Shown: in pieces, positions 26,210-35,125 of the stretch
How the letters are laid out: every line of letters begins with the position of its first letter
Numbering within the stretch: position 1 is the stretch's first letter
Origin: Bog-473 sp963741995
GTDB taxonomy: Bacteria > Actinomycetota > Acidimicrobiia > Acidimicrobiales > RAAP-2
Assembly: GCA_963741995.1 (NCBI GenBank)
Contig: CAVUKI010000007.1
Coordinates: 62,001 to 126,000 of the forward strand
Length of the DNA: 64,000 bases
Direction: 5' to 3'
Notes under the pieces: model-generated
The model's database searches: none
Told to the model about the DNA's origin: nothing
Seen by the model: the letters and a program-made list of their open reading frames with translations, nothing else
Translations under genes and position numbers: made by a program

Positions 26210-27391
26210 ATGCGCGCGGTGGTGTTCGACATGGCTGACCCCGAGTTTCCGGTTTCGCTGGCCGACCTTCCCGAGCCCGGACTCCCGGGACCGTCATGGG
26301 CCCGCGTTGCCGTCGCGACCGGCGGGATCTGCGGCAGCGATCTCCATCTGTTCGCGCACAACACCGGGCCGTCACCCACCCTGGCATCCATCGGGACCTT
26401 CCCGTTCGTCCTCGGTCACGAGACGGCAGGGCGGGTCGTCGAGACGGGGTCCAACTGCTCGGTGGCCGTCGGGACGAGGGTCGTCATCGACCCGTGCATC
26501 CCGTGCCTGCCCCGGGGGATCGATCCGCCGTGTGCCAACTGCGCCCGCGGCTGGACCTCCTCGTGCCTGAACCTGGACAGCCGCATCGTCAGCTCGGGAC
26601 GGTCGCTGGGGTACACCCAGGATCTGGGCGGGGGATGGGCGGACAGCGTGCTCGCACACGACTCCATGCTCCATCCGATGCCGGAGGCCATTACGGACCG
26701 CGCTGCCAGCCTCTACGAGCCCGTCTCCATCGCCTGCCATGGCCTGCTCCGCGCCATGCCGGTCGACGGCGAGCCCGTCTTGATCGTGGGGGCGGGGATC
26801 ATCGGGTTGGCGTCCCTCGCCGCGTTGCGCGGGCTGTTCCCGAACTGTGCGGTCACCGTGCTGGCCCGTCACCCGCACCAGGCGGACGCGGCGAAGGCGT
26901 GCGGCGCAGACCACGTCGTGCTCAGCGACCCAGACCACGGGCACTGGGAGGAGCTGGCGGCCCTGAGTGGCTCCCGAGTCGTGGGTCGCAAGCGTCACCA
27001 GATGTTGATGGGTGGCTTCCCCTACGTCATTGAGGCGGTGGGGTCACCCGGGTCGGTGACCGAGGCGCTGCGCGCCGTCGCGCACCGCGGCAGCGTGCTC
27101 CTGCTCGGCGCGGCCGGCATCAGCGAGGTCGACCTCACGCCGATCTGGTACAAGGAGGCCGCGCTGATCGGCTCCATCGACCACACCGTGGATGCGCACT
27201 CGACGCCCGGGCTGGCGGGGGCCCCCGATCGGCACTCGGTGGACCGGGCGCTCGACGTCCTTGCGGCAGGCCTCCTGCCAGATGCAGTCGTCGTCACGCA
27301 CGAATTCGGGCTCGAGGACTACCGCGAGGCCATCGAGACTGCAATCGACCGGAACACGTCGCACGCCATCAAGGTGGTCTTCCGGCCCTGA
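26210..27391 (+). CDS. Zinc-dependent alcohol dehydrogenase family protein
   Basis: From ATG 26210 the protein has 393 residues. Catalytic zinc ligands are present in GGICGSDLHLF and LGHETAGRV. A structural-zinc-like cysteine set (IDPCIPC, PPCANC, SSCLN) follows with unusual spacing. The NAD fold has VLIVGAGIIGLASLAAL. It resembles threonine/sorbitol-type dehydrogenases with an inserted cysteine loop. It is divergent from the PhyH gene (62 bp), possibly sharing regulation. The following glycosidase-like gene begins 17 bp after its stop. Confidence 0.85.
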   Translation: MRAVVFDMADPEFPVSLADLPEPGLPGPSWARVAVATGGICGSDLHLFAHNTGPSPTLASIGTFPFVLGHETAGRVVETGSNCSVAVGTRVVIDPCIPCLPRGIDPPCANCARGWTSSCLNLDSRIVSSGRSLGYTQDLGGGWADSVLAHDSMLHPMPEAITDRAASLYEPVSIACHGLLRAMPVDGEPVLIVGAGIIGLASLAALRGLFPNCAVTVLARHPHQADAAKACGADHVVLSDPDHGHWEELAALSGSRVVGRKRHQMLMGGFPYVIEAVGSPGSVTEALRAVAHRGSVLLLGAAGISEVDLTPIWYKEAALIGSIDHTVDAHSTPGLAGAPDRHSVDRALDVLAAGLLPDAVVVTHEFGLEDYREAIETAIDRNTSHAIKVVFRP

Positions 27392-27408
27392 GGACCCGGG
27401 CCGCCGCC

Positions 27409-29559
27409 GTGACTCAGGACCCGCCGACCACCAGATGCCGGCGGCTCCCGCATGGCGTGTGCGCCCTCCTCGCATTCGGTGCCCTCCTCGGCGCCACCCT
27501 CTGTGCCGGCATGAGCCCGGCGACCTCGGGAGCCTCTGCCCCGACAGCCGTCGCGGGTCCCGGACCCCGGCCGGCCTATCGCTGCAGTTTCAATGTCGAG
27601 ACGGACGCCTTCACCGGCGCCGACGGGACGGCCTCGGCCATCGGATGGCTCGGCGACCACAACAGCGTCATCACCTGCCTCGGCGGCACGTTCGTGGTCC
27701 AGGAGGGCCCCGACGGGCTCTTTCAGGACTACGGCTTCGGGATCTACGACGGGCAGCGGACCCGCTGGGGCGACGCCGACGGCTACCTCCCGGCCCAGGT
27801 GACGACGTTCACCCTCATGAGCGGCGTCACGGTTTCCATCACCGAGTTCGCTGACCGGGTCGTTGTGCACGGTGACCCGTTCGTCGCGATCTACAGCCGC
27901 GTCCGTGTCGTCAACACCACGGGGCGCACGGTCACTGCAGACCCGCTGGCCTCGGCCGGCCTCGTCCCGCTCGACACCAATCCCGGCGCCGTCCCTCCGC
28001 ACCACACCGTCGACCACGACTACGTCGTCGCCTCCGACCGCTTCGCCAGCCCGGACGCGTGGCCGAGCGCGGACGCCCTGCGTGCCGCGGGGAGCTTCAG
28101 CCGCCACGAGGCACACATGCGCGCCTTCTGGAATGCGCAGCTGGGCGCCATCGCCCAGATCAGTGTGCCCGACCGCTCGCTCGTCGATGCCTACAAGAGC
28201 GGCTTCATCACGACGCAGATCACGCGCAGCGGCAACGACCTCGATACCGGGGTCAATGGCTATGAGAGCGAGTTCAGCCATGACGTGGTGGGTATCCTGA
28301 CCAACCTCTTCACCCAGGGCTCGTACACCGACGCCCACGCGCTCCTCACCGAGGCCGGCGCCGTCGTCGGAGCGTCCGGTCAGTACGTGGACGGGCTCTG
28401 GACCTACTCCGTGCCCTGGGCCGTGTATCTCCTCAAGACCGGCGACAAGGCCTTCGTCGAGCAGAACTTCTCCACCGGAGGCGGCGACGCGGCGGGGATC
28501 AGCATCGAGGACGCCGCGCACACCATTGCCGCAGACCGTACCGGGCCGATGGGGACGATGGAGGCGACCAACGACATCGACACGCAGGGCTACTGGACCA
28601 CCGACGACTTCCAGGCCCTGCTCGGCCTGGCGGCCTACCGTGACATCGCGTCCGCCCTCGGCGACACGGCCGAGGCGTCGTGGGCGTCGACGCAGTACGC
28701 CAGCCTCCTGGCGGCGACCACCGCGGTGCTCGCCGCGACCATCAGCCACGACCACCTCGACTACCTGCCCTGCTCGTTGGTGCAGCCGAATACCGCCAAC
28801 CGCTGCAGCAACCCCGAAGACGCCAACTGGACCTCGCCGATCGGCAACTGGGCCTGGGAGGCCTCGCTCCTCGGAGCCCCGGTCAGCGGTCCTGGCCTGA
28901 CCATGATCGATGCCACCTACGCCTATGGCTTCGGCCGCTTGCGCGGAGTGCTCCCGCCGGACACGACGGGCGGGTTCCCCGGCGACTTTTTCTCCAGCGC
29001 CTACAACGCGGCCCAGGGAGCGGCCGGGCTGGCCAGCGCGCACTACCGAGATCAGGGCATCTTGGATTTCGAGTTCATGCTCGCAAACAGTCAGAGCGGG
29101 CCACTGTCGTGGTGGGAAAGCTCGAGCGCCCCCGACCCTGGCTCTCCCTGGGTGGGTCGTCACCCGCCGACCGGCCAGGGATCGTCCCCACACGCGTGGG
29201 GCATTGCGGGCGCCGACAAGGTGCTCCTCGACTCCCTCGTCGCGCTGCAGTCGAATGGGTCGTTGCTGGTGGGTCGTGGGCTCCCGCCCGGCTGGCTCGA
29301 CCGCGGCGTGCCGATCGCAGTGACCAACTTCCCAACGATGGCGGGCCACCGCTCCGGGATCACCATCTCCTCGTCGGGGCGCTCGGTTTCGCTGACGCTG
29401 CGGGGAGCTGTGCCGGCGGGAACCGTTCTCTTCCAGCTGCCCTCCTTCGTGCACAACATTGCGAGTACCTCCGCGGGGACCGTCAGCCAGGCCACGGGCA
29501 CAGTCACCCTGAGGTCGAATGTTCGTCACGTGACTGTCACCCTGCGCCAGGCCCCGTGA
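27409..29559 (+). CDS. Secreted (alpha/alpha)6-barrel glycosidase-like protein
   Basis: GTG 27409 begins a 716-residue protein with a signal peptide (LLAFGALLGATLCAGMSPATSGASA). An N-terminal beta-sandwich region is followed by a helical six-hairpin glycosidase-like core with acidic and aromatic motifs: NGYESEFSHDVVGIL, YVDGLWTYSVPWAVYLL, ATNDIDTQGYWTTDDF, GNWAWEASLL and SPHAWG. A small C-terminal beta domain (VSLTLRGAVPAGTVLFQLP) completes it. Family number and substrate cannot be set from sequence alone. The 17-bp distance from the dehydrogenase suggests co-transcription. Confidence 0.72.
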   Translation: MTQDPPTTRCRRLPHGVCALLAFGALLGATLCAGMSPATSGASAPTAVAGPGPRPAYRCSFNVETDAFTGADGTASAIGWLGDHNSVITCLGGTFVVQEGPDGLFQDYGFGIYDGQRTRWGDADGYLPAQVTTFTLMSGVTVSITEFADRVVVHGDPFVAIYSRVRVVNTTGRTVTADPLASAGLVPLDTNPGAVPPHHTVDHDYVVASDRFASPDAWPSADALRAAGSFSRHEAHMRAFWNAQLGAIAQISVPDRSLVDAYKSGFITTQITRSGNDLDTGVNGYESEFSHDVVGILTNLFTQGSYTDAHALLTEAGAVVGASGQYVDGLWTYSVPWAVYLLKTGDKAFVEQNFSTGGGDAAGISIEDAAHTIAADRTGPMGTMEATNDIDTQGYWTTDDFQALLGLAAYRDIASALGDTAEASWASTQYASLLAATTAVLAATISHDHLDYLPCSLVQPNTANRCSNPEDANWTSPIGNWAWEASLLGAPVSGPGLTMIDATYAYGFGRLRGVLPPDTTGGFPGDFFSSAYNAAQGAAGLASAHYRDQGILDFEFMLANSQSGPLSWWESSSAPDPGSPWVGRHPPTGQGSSPHAWGIAGADKVLLDSLVALQSNGSLLVGRGLPPGWLDRGVPIAVTNFPTMAGHRSGITISSSGRSVSLTLRGAVPAGTVLFQLPSFVHNIASTSAGTVSQATGTVTLRSNVRHVTVTLRQAP

Positions 29560-29747
29560 GGAGTGCCGGACGCCACCACGAGAACACTTCGGCCCTGGCG
29601 CCGGGGGTCGGGGTCCTGCAGCATGGTGGCGGTGGGGCTGGAAGTTGGAGACGACAGGGCGGGACCTGCCGGTGACACACCGGTGCAGGACTCACAATGG
29701 GCCTTTTGGCCCAGAAAGCTCTGCCGGGACGGTGCGTTCCCCTCGTG

Positions 29748-30176
29748 ATGCGGCCGAGAAGCAAATCCAGCGTCCCCAACCACTGCGAGGTCATTGACGG
29801 CGCAACCCTGTACCTCTGCCGCCAGGGATCCCGATGGGTCGTCGTCATCGAATCGCCCCGCGTCACCGGCGCCGTGGCGTTCCGTCACACGAGCCGCGAC
29901 ACCCACGATGCCCGCTTCGAGCTGCTCTCTCGTGCCCGCGAGGCCTGCCCTGGCGCTGCCATCGTGAGCACCGACGGGGCCCGGACGTCCGAGGACTATG
30001 AATGGCGGATGGAGGTGCGCGGCATTGCGGCGCGCCCGGGTGACCTCGGGGTTGCGCTGCAGCGCGAGCTCTCCACCGAGTCAGTGGAGGATGAAGGCGG
30101 GCCGAGCTCTGTGATCGGCCGTCGCTGCCACTGGGGTCTGAGCCCATCCTTCTCGGGCCGGCCGCGCACGTTCTGA
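29748..30176 (+). CDS. Hypothetical protein
   Basis: The 142-residue frame from ATG 29748 (MRPRSKSSVPNHCEVIDG) has plausible strand content, LYLCRQGSRWVVVIESP, and a helix FELLSRAREACPG. No family is recognised. A 10-bp hairpin (29665-29689, CCTGC CGGTG aca CACCG gt GCAGG) and a GGGCCttttGGCCC stem at about 29698 lie upstream, in the gap after the glycosidase gene. Coding potential is moderate. Confidence 0.45.
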   Translation: MRPRSKSSVPNHCEVIDGATLYLCRQGSRWVVVIESPRVTGAVAFRHTSRDTHDARFELLSRAREACPGAAIVSTDGARTSEDYEWRMEVRGIAARPGDLGVALQRELSTESVEDEGGPSSVIGRRCHWGLSPSFSGRPRTF

Positions 30177-30275
30177 CTCTTCAGGGGAACCGTCTCTTGG
30201 GACCGGGGTCCCGAGGCTTCCTCCCCGTTTGGCCCGGGATTTCATCGGCATCCGGGCCCCACAGACAACATTTAT

Positions 30276-30301
30276 CCAGGTCATAACTTTCTCTGACCTG
30301 G
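30276..30301. promoter_or_regulatory. 8-bp inverted repeat upstream of the HtrA-type protease
   Basis: CCAGGTCA and TGACCTGG are separated by ten A/T-rich bases, about 75 bp before the protease start. This geometry fits a dimeric regulator operator overlapping a promoter. It could also form an RNA hairpin. Confidence 0.5.
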
Positions 30302-30373
30302 CGTACAGACCTGCCGTGTCCAATGGACTTCGTGGAGCCCGGGCCGCCCGAGCTCAGACGGAGGACCGCAGAC

Positions 30374-32071
30374 ATGACCGAGGACCAGAACGACCAGACG
30401 GCCGAGGGGCCCATGAGCGACCCCAGCCCGGAGACCGCTTCGACGGCCGTGCCCGAGACCACGAGCCAGGCGGCCATCCCGCTGCCGGCCACGACTCCGG
30501 CGCCGTCGGAACAACCCCTTCCGCTTCCGCTGCAGCCCGACACACCCCCGATGGGCCTGGCGCAGGATCCCACGCCGACCCCCGGCTCGACGCCTCCTCA
30601 GGGCACCTACGCCATGGGCGCCCTGGCCGGCAACCCGATGCTCGGCGCTGCGCCGGCATCGTCATTCGGAAGTCCCCCGCCCACCGACCCTGGTGCCCCC
30701 ACGTGGTCGGCGGCCCCGCCGCCCGCCGCGCCGGCCGGCCCCACCAACCACCGGATGCGCAACGGCCTGCTTGCCGGCGCCGCCGCGCTGGCCGTCCTCG
30801 GCGCCGGCTTCGGCATCGGACATGCCACGTCGAACAACGGGAGCAGCACCCAGGCCTTCAACCCGACGTCGGGCAGCTCGCGCCTGCCATCGGGATCCGG
30901 GTCCTCCGGGAGATCCGGCTCCTCGGGGAGCCCCTTCGGCAACGGCGGGCCCTTCGGCAACTCGGGGAGCTCCGGGAACACCGGCAGCGGCAGCGGCACC
31001 GGCAGCGGCAGCGGCAGCGGCAGCTCAGGATCGTCGAACTCCTCCGGCCCGAACGACGTGAACGCCATCGCCTCCAAGATCGACCCCGGGCTCGTCGACA
31101 TCAACACGACGCTCGGCTACCAGCAGGAGCAGGCCGCCGGCACGGGCATCGTGCTCTCGGGCAACGGGATCATCCTGACGAACAACCACGTGATTGACGG
31201 CGCCACGAGCATCAGCGTCACCGACATCGGCAACCACCAGACCTACACCGCCAGCGTCGTGGGCTACGACCGGACGAAGGACATCGCCGTCCTGCAGCTG
31301 CACAATGCCTCGGGCCTGCAAACGGCAAGCCTCGGGAACTCCTCCACCGCCTCCGTCGGCGAGAACATCGTGGGCGTGGGCAACGCCGGCGGCACTGGCG
31401 GGACACCGAGCGCGGCGGGCGGAACCGTGACGGCGCTGAACCAATCGATCACCGCCAGTGACGATGGCGATGGCACATCGGAGCAACTGAGCGGCCTCAT
31501 TGAGACCAACGCCGACATCCAGCCCGGAGACTCGGGCGGTGCGCTGGTCGACACCTCGGGTGACGTGCTCGGGATCGACACCGCCGCCTCGGCGGGCTTC
31601 TCGTTCCAGTCCAACGACCAGTCGTCGGGAACCCAGGGCTTCGCCATCCCGATCGACACGGCGCTCGCCCTCGCCAAGACCATCGAAGAGGGGTCCGGTT
31701 CCTCCACGGTCCACATCGGCGAGACCGCCTTCCTGGGCGTCGAGATCAACGCCCAGAGCAGCAGCTCCAGCAACGGAGGCAACGGCGGCGGCTTCGGTGG
31801 CTCCTTCGGAGGCAACTCCGGCAACACCGGGTCGACCGCATCCGGCGCCTCGGTGGCCAGCACGGTCACGAACGGACCGGCTCAGGAAGCTGGCTTGGCT
31901 GAAGGGGACGTGATCACCTCGCTGGGCGGCAAGAGCATCAGCACGGCGAACGACCTCACCGTCGCCATCAGCCAGTACCACCCGGGCGACAAGGTGAGCA
32001 TCGGCTGGACAGACAGTTCAGGACAGACCCACACCGCCACGGTGCAGCTCTCTTCGGGTCCCCCGCAGTAG
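30374..32071 (+). CDS. HtrA/DegP-type membrane-anchored serine protease with PDZ domain
   Basis: ATG 30374 has GGAGGA upstream. The 565-residue protein has a Pro/Thr-rich cytosolic segment (residues 1-125), one membrane span (LLAGAAALAVLGAGFGIGHA) and a Gly/Ser-rich linker. The trypsin-like domain has His in LTNNHVIDG, Asp in KDIAVLQL and Ser in PGDSGGALVD. A C-terminal PDZ domain (AGLAEGDVITSLGGKSIST) contains a glycine-rich insertion near residues 460-490. It is typical of actinobacterial envelope quality-control proteases. The Ser/Gly linker (codons about 30880-31050) is low-complexity. Confidence 0.93.
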   Translation: MTEDQNDQTAEGPMSDPSPETASTAVPETTSQAAIPLPATTPAPSEQPLPLPLQPDTPPMGLAQDPTPTPGSTPPQGTYAMGALAGNPMLGAAPASSFGSPPPTDPGAPTWSAAPPPAAPAGPTNHRMRNGLLAGAAALAVLGAGFGIGHATSNNGSSTQAFNPTSGSSRLPSGSGSSGRSGSSGSPFGNGGPFGNSGSSGNTGSGSGTGSGSGSGSSGSSNSSGPNDVNAIASKIDPGLVDINTTLGYQQEQAAGTGIVLSGNGIILTNNHVIDGATSISVTDIGNHQTYTASVVGYDRTKDIAVLQLHNASGLQTASLGNSSTASVGENIVGVGNAGGTGGTPSAAGGTVTALNQSITASDDGDGTSEQLSGLIETNADIQPGDSGGALVDTSGDVLGIDTAASAGFSFQSNDQSSGTQGFAIPIDTALALAKTIEEGSGSSTVHIGETAFLGVEINAQSSSSSNGGNGGGFGGSFGGNSGNTGSTASGASVASTVTNGPAQEAGLAEGDVITSLGGKSISTANDLTVAISQYHPGDKVSIGWTDSSGQTHTATVQLSSGPPQ

Positions 32072-32119
32072 GTCGAACGGCCAGCGACCGGATCGGATAC
32101 CGGTCGCTGGCCCTCGACT

Positions 32120-32854
32120 TCAGCGCTGCAGCAACCGCACGAGGGCGATCAGTGTCGCGAACACGGCGGCGGCCAGCACGCAGATCAGGCCCCAGCCCAC
32201 GCTGACATCGGCGTTCACGGCCGAGGGCACCTGCGAGATCTTCTGCACAATGCGGTACATGTCGTAGATGGCGAAGATCGCCGTCACGGCGGCGATGATC
32301 GTCGTGAGGACGGACAGCAGCACCTCTTCTGACGTCATCCCGAAGCAGGCGAAGATGACGAGCAGGATGCCACCGATGAATGTCACCCAGCCGTTGACGC
32401 CGATGAGGGTGGACACACCTGGGTCGATCCCGTTCACCGACACATGGAAGTCCACGACGCTCAGGCTCCCGCTGACGTGGATCCATTCGCCCACTGACCC
32501 GTACATCAGCGCGACCCCGCAGGCCAGGAGCAGCACCCCACCCAGGTTCAGGGTGAAGCCGGACGACTTGGACCGGGCCGGCCCAGTCGGGATGTAGGGA
32601 TTGGCCGAAAGGCGGGGCCCAGGAGGGGGTGGGCTCGCATCATCCGCAATTTCCGTCGGGGCGTCACCCGCCACGAGCCACCCATTCCCTGCAGTCCACC
32701 GTCTCTTGGCCGTCCAGTTCTGCCCGTCCCAGTACGACTGGTCGGTCGGACTGGAGCGATCGGGGTACCAGCCGGGCGCTTTCGGGGTTCCTCCTGTCCC
32801 TCCGACCGCTCCGTCGGGTTCAGACACCACGGGCTGTGGGCTTTCATCGTCCAT
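32120..32854 (-). CDS. DUF2510 domain membrane protein
   Basis: ATG 32854 is preferred since GGAGG lies eight bases upstream; the ATG six bases earlier is too close to it. The 244-residue protein has the DUF2510 motif APGWYPDRS...YWDGQNWT at residues 25-50, a Pro-rich linker and about four membrane spans (GVLLLACGVALMYGSV, FIGGILLVIFACFGM, LSVLTTIIAAVTAIFAIYDM, LICVLAAAVFATLIALV). DUF2510 is an actinobacterial module of unknown function near envelope proteins. It is convergent with the HtrA gene. Confidence 0.85.
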   Translation of the reverse strand: MDDESPQPVVSEPDGAVGGTGGTPKAPGWYPDRSSPTDQSYWDGQNWTAKRRWTAGNGWLVAGDAPTEIADDASPPPPGPRLSANPYIPTGPARSKSSGFTLNLGGVLLLACGVALMYGSVGEWIHVSGSLSVVDFHVSVNGIDPGVSTLIGVNGWVTFIGGILLVIFACFGMTSEEVLLSVLTTIIAAVTAIFAIYDMYRIVQKISQVPSAVNADVSVGWGLICVLAAAVFATLIALVRLLQR

Positions 32855-32919
32855 CTTCATCACCTCCGGCGAATCCCCTGTCGTGCCTACCCAGGGTTCT
32901 GACGGGTAGCTTGGCCCCT

Positions 32920-33204
32920 ATGACGTCGCAGATCGGGGATCCCGAGGAAACCCTGAATGACGCTGAGCTCACCGCTCTGGCTCTGGCCGCCGACCCGGAC
33001 GCGCCCATCGCCGACGGGGCGGTGCCCATCGGCATCCACCTGGCCCAACTGGGATCGGCGTTGCCGCTCTGGTATATGCCCCCCGCTGTGCGCCAGGGAG
33101 GGCGCCGTTGGAAAGCGCCGTTTGTCATCGCGGTCGTCTCTGCTTTCCTGCTGATCGATCTCATGGGGCTGTGTAATACCTATGGGATCCTCAGCTGGGC
33201 CTAA
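32920..33204 (+). CDS. Small membrane protein
   Basis: The 94-residue protein from ATG 32920 has an acidic soluble N-terminus (DPEETLNDAELTALALAADPD) and a C-terminal membrane span (FVIAVVSAFLLIDLMGL). It is divergent from the DUF2510 gene with 65 bp between. No family is recognised. Confidence 0.55.
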   Translation: MTSQIGDPEETLNDAELTALALAADPDAPIADGAVPIGIHLAQLGSALPLWYMPPAVRQGGRRWKAPFVIAVVSAFLLIDLMGLCNTYGILSWA

Positions 33205-33270
33205 TTCGGGCGAGGACGCGGGCCGCTGACCTGCGTCGACTCCATCAGGTCGGCCCGCAGAACCGATGGG

Positions 33271-33615
33271 TCATGGCTTCCCGGCGGCCACCCAGCTCTT
33301 GACCCTGGCATCGCTGATCCGTCGAGCCGTCGGCATGCTCGCCCAGGCACGGAATCGCGCCTTCTCATCGCTGCTCAGCTGGGAATACATCGACTCCTCG
33401 GCTGGCGGGCCACTGGCCCGGGGCGCTCGGGCTCGGCTTCCGCTGCTGGTCCGACCCTTTTCGACGTAGAGCTTGAACGCCTCTCGAAGCTTGGAGGCAT
33501 TGGCGGCGCTCAGATCAATCTCGTAGGGCTTGCCGTCGAGGGCGAATTGAACTGTCTCGTCGGCGTCCCCGCCGTCGATGTCATCGGTGAGCTTCACAAT
33601 CACGGTCTTGGCCAT
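33271..33615 (-). CDS. lsr2: Lsr2-like nucleoid-associated protein
   Basis: The 114-residue protein starts MAKTVIVKLTDDIDGGDADET. It carries the Lsr2 dimerisation domain (VQFALDGKPYEIDLSAANA, KLREAFKLYVEKGR). A basic linker and a helical C-terminal domain follow. The RGR minor-groove motif of mycobacterial Lsr2 is not present as such; the corresponding region reads PTARRISDARVKSW, so DNA preference may differ. Lsr2 silences AT-rich and horizontally acquired DNA and is restricted to actinobacteria, which supports the lineage. Confidence 0.87.
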   Translation of the reverse strand: MAKTVIVKLTDDIDGGDADETVQFALDGKPYEIDLSAANASKLREAFKLYVEKGRTSSGSRARAPRASGPPAEESMYSQLSSDEKARFRAWASMPTARRISDARVKSWVAAGKP

Positions 33616-33796
33616 GGACAAATGGTGGCAGAGCCCTCGTCGGCCGACAAAGCCACTCCTCGGAGACGACCGGGGGTCACGCCCGGACGAGAGGTGCTCC
33701 AGCAGTTCTGGGCCTGGGACGAGCTGGTCCACATGACCCTTCCCGTCGCCTGCGGACACACGCACACAGTCAAGAATTTCGTGAGATCCAGCGGCA

Positions 33797-34195
33797 GTGG
33801 CCAATAAGATTGCCGTGTCCCGGCGCGCCGGATTCGACCCCTCATCCCCCTCCGTCGAATTCAGGGCGCGTCGGGGCCCAAAGGTTGAAGCGGGATTCTC
33901 GGCACCCCTGCATCACCCAGCCAGGAGAATGGTCGAGTGCCTCGTCGAAACAATGCACGGAAGCATCAAGAGCAACAGCCCGAGGGCGCCTCTCGCAGCG
34001 CGGGCCTCGGAGAACATTGGCGCTGCCGACGGCCTCCCCAAGACCGCGTACCGGAGCCAGAGTGACGCGCTGACTGCCGCGCTCGTGCGGGGACAGGAAT
34101 CGGGGGTGGAGCTGAACGTCTATCGCTGCGACGTCTGTGCGGCCTGGCACATGGGCAAGCCGCGGAGAGACTCGTCATCAGGAGCGAGGAAATGA
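33797..34195 (+). CDS. Hypothetical protein with C-terminal Cys-x2-Cys motif
   Basis: The C-terminal part AYRSQSDALTAALVRG ... LNVYRCDVCAAWHMGK looks like a small zinc-binding module. The N-terminus is uncertain: GTG 33797 gives 132 residues. An alternative GTG at 33936, with AGGAG nine bases upstream, reads MPRRNNARKHQEQQ in another frame and would need a shift to reach the conserved end. The stop overlaps the DinB-like start by four bases. Confidence 0.45.
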   Translation: MANKIAVSRRAGFDPSSPSVEFRARRGPKVEAGFSAPLHHPARRMVECLVETMHGSIKSNSPRAPLAARASENIGAADGLPKTAYRSQSDALTAALVRGQESGVELNVYRCDVCAAWHMGKPRRDSSSGARK

Positions 34196-34716
34196 GCGTC
34201 CACCCCTCCGCGCAACGCGGAGGCTGGGCCCACCCCGACGGTCAGTGCCCGGAGTGCGGGTTCGACTGGGACGAAGCCGACTACGAGGTGCTCGTCGGCC
34301 GGTGCGTCAGCAACATTGCAGTCTTCGGCGGCGTGCTCTCACGAGTCGACCCCACTGCAGCCGTCGAACCGGGCCTGTGGTCCGCCAGCCGTTACGTGTG
34401 GCACACCGTGGACGTCCTGCGGTTCGGAACTGAGCGGTTGTGGACCATCAGCGCCGACCCCTCCTTCGGGGTCCCGACGTGGGACGAGAACGTGGTCGCC
34501 GAGGTTCGTTCCTACGACGATTTGTCACCGATGGTGGGCCTGATTGCGCTCATCACCGCAGCCGAAGCGTGGCGCACTGCGTCCCTCGAAGCACCACACG
34601 ATGTCACGACACCGCATCCCGAAGTCGGATCCATCGATGCCTTCGATGTCGTCCAGCGGAACGCGCACGAGGTCTGCCATCACCTCTGGGATGTTCGACG
34701 CGCCTTGGGTGACTGA
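34192..34716 (+). CDS. DinB-like superfamily protein
   Basis: The 174-residue protein has a short Cys-x2-Cys N-terminus (GQCPECGFDWDE). A four-helix bundle with DinB-type metal positions follows: RYVWHTVDVLRFGTERL in the second helix and QRNAHEVCHHLWDVRRALGD at the end. Such proteins include thiol-dependent transferases and isomerases. The ATG overlaps the preceding stop. The exact activity is unknown. Confidence 0.72.
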   Translation: MSVHPSAQRGGWAHPDGQCPECGFDWDEADYEVLVGRCVSNIAVFGGVLSRVDPTAAVEPGLWSASRYVWHTVDVLRFGTERLWTISADPSFGVPTWDENVVAEVRSYDDLSPMVGLIALITAAEAWRTASLEAPHDVTTPHPEVGSIDAFDVVQRNAHEVCHHLWDVRRALGD

Positions 34717-35125
34717 CTCCTTATCGTCTCGAACCATGTCCACGTGATCTGACGGCTTATCCCCCGTCGCAACCATTTCGAGAGCATTCGCAACCAACGC
34801 ACAACCAAAACACCACGGAAAAACAATTGTCGAGGACCATCCTGTTCGCAGGTGCGGTTCCACGCACGATCAACCGACAAAGTGACTACGGCTCATCAAT
34901 CCTTGTGCTGCGCTCTTCTGTTTTCTCACAACGGCAAGTAGTGTTTCACTAGGCGAAATGAGGCGGAGGCGGTCCGCTCATTGGAGTGATTTTGGCGACT
35001 TGGCGATTGCGATCTCAACATTTGCACTCCCTCTCTGTGGCGGCGCGCGCCCGGCGATCTGAGCCACTGGCTCCTCCGCGTAAAGCAGGACCCGAAAACG
35101 ACGCACGCTTCGTGGAGCAAGACGC
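34717..35125. other. Intergenic region before the pilus locus
   Basis: About 400 bp, relatively A/T-rich, without a gene. It contains CAAGTAGT near 34935, also found upstream of pilin 1. The word TTTGGCGA at 34991-34998 is followed by TTGGCGATT at 35000-35008, matching the conserved loop word of the two pilin leaders. It is probably the promoter and leader of the pilus operon. Confidence 0.5.

Noticed and set aside
27319..29529. A 736-codon open frame on the minus strand
   Set aside because: It lies opposite the secreted glycosidase-like gene, which has a signal peptide and family-like motifs. The minus frame is Arg/Gly-rich shadow sequence caused by high GC.
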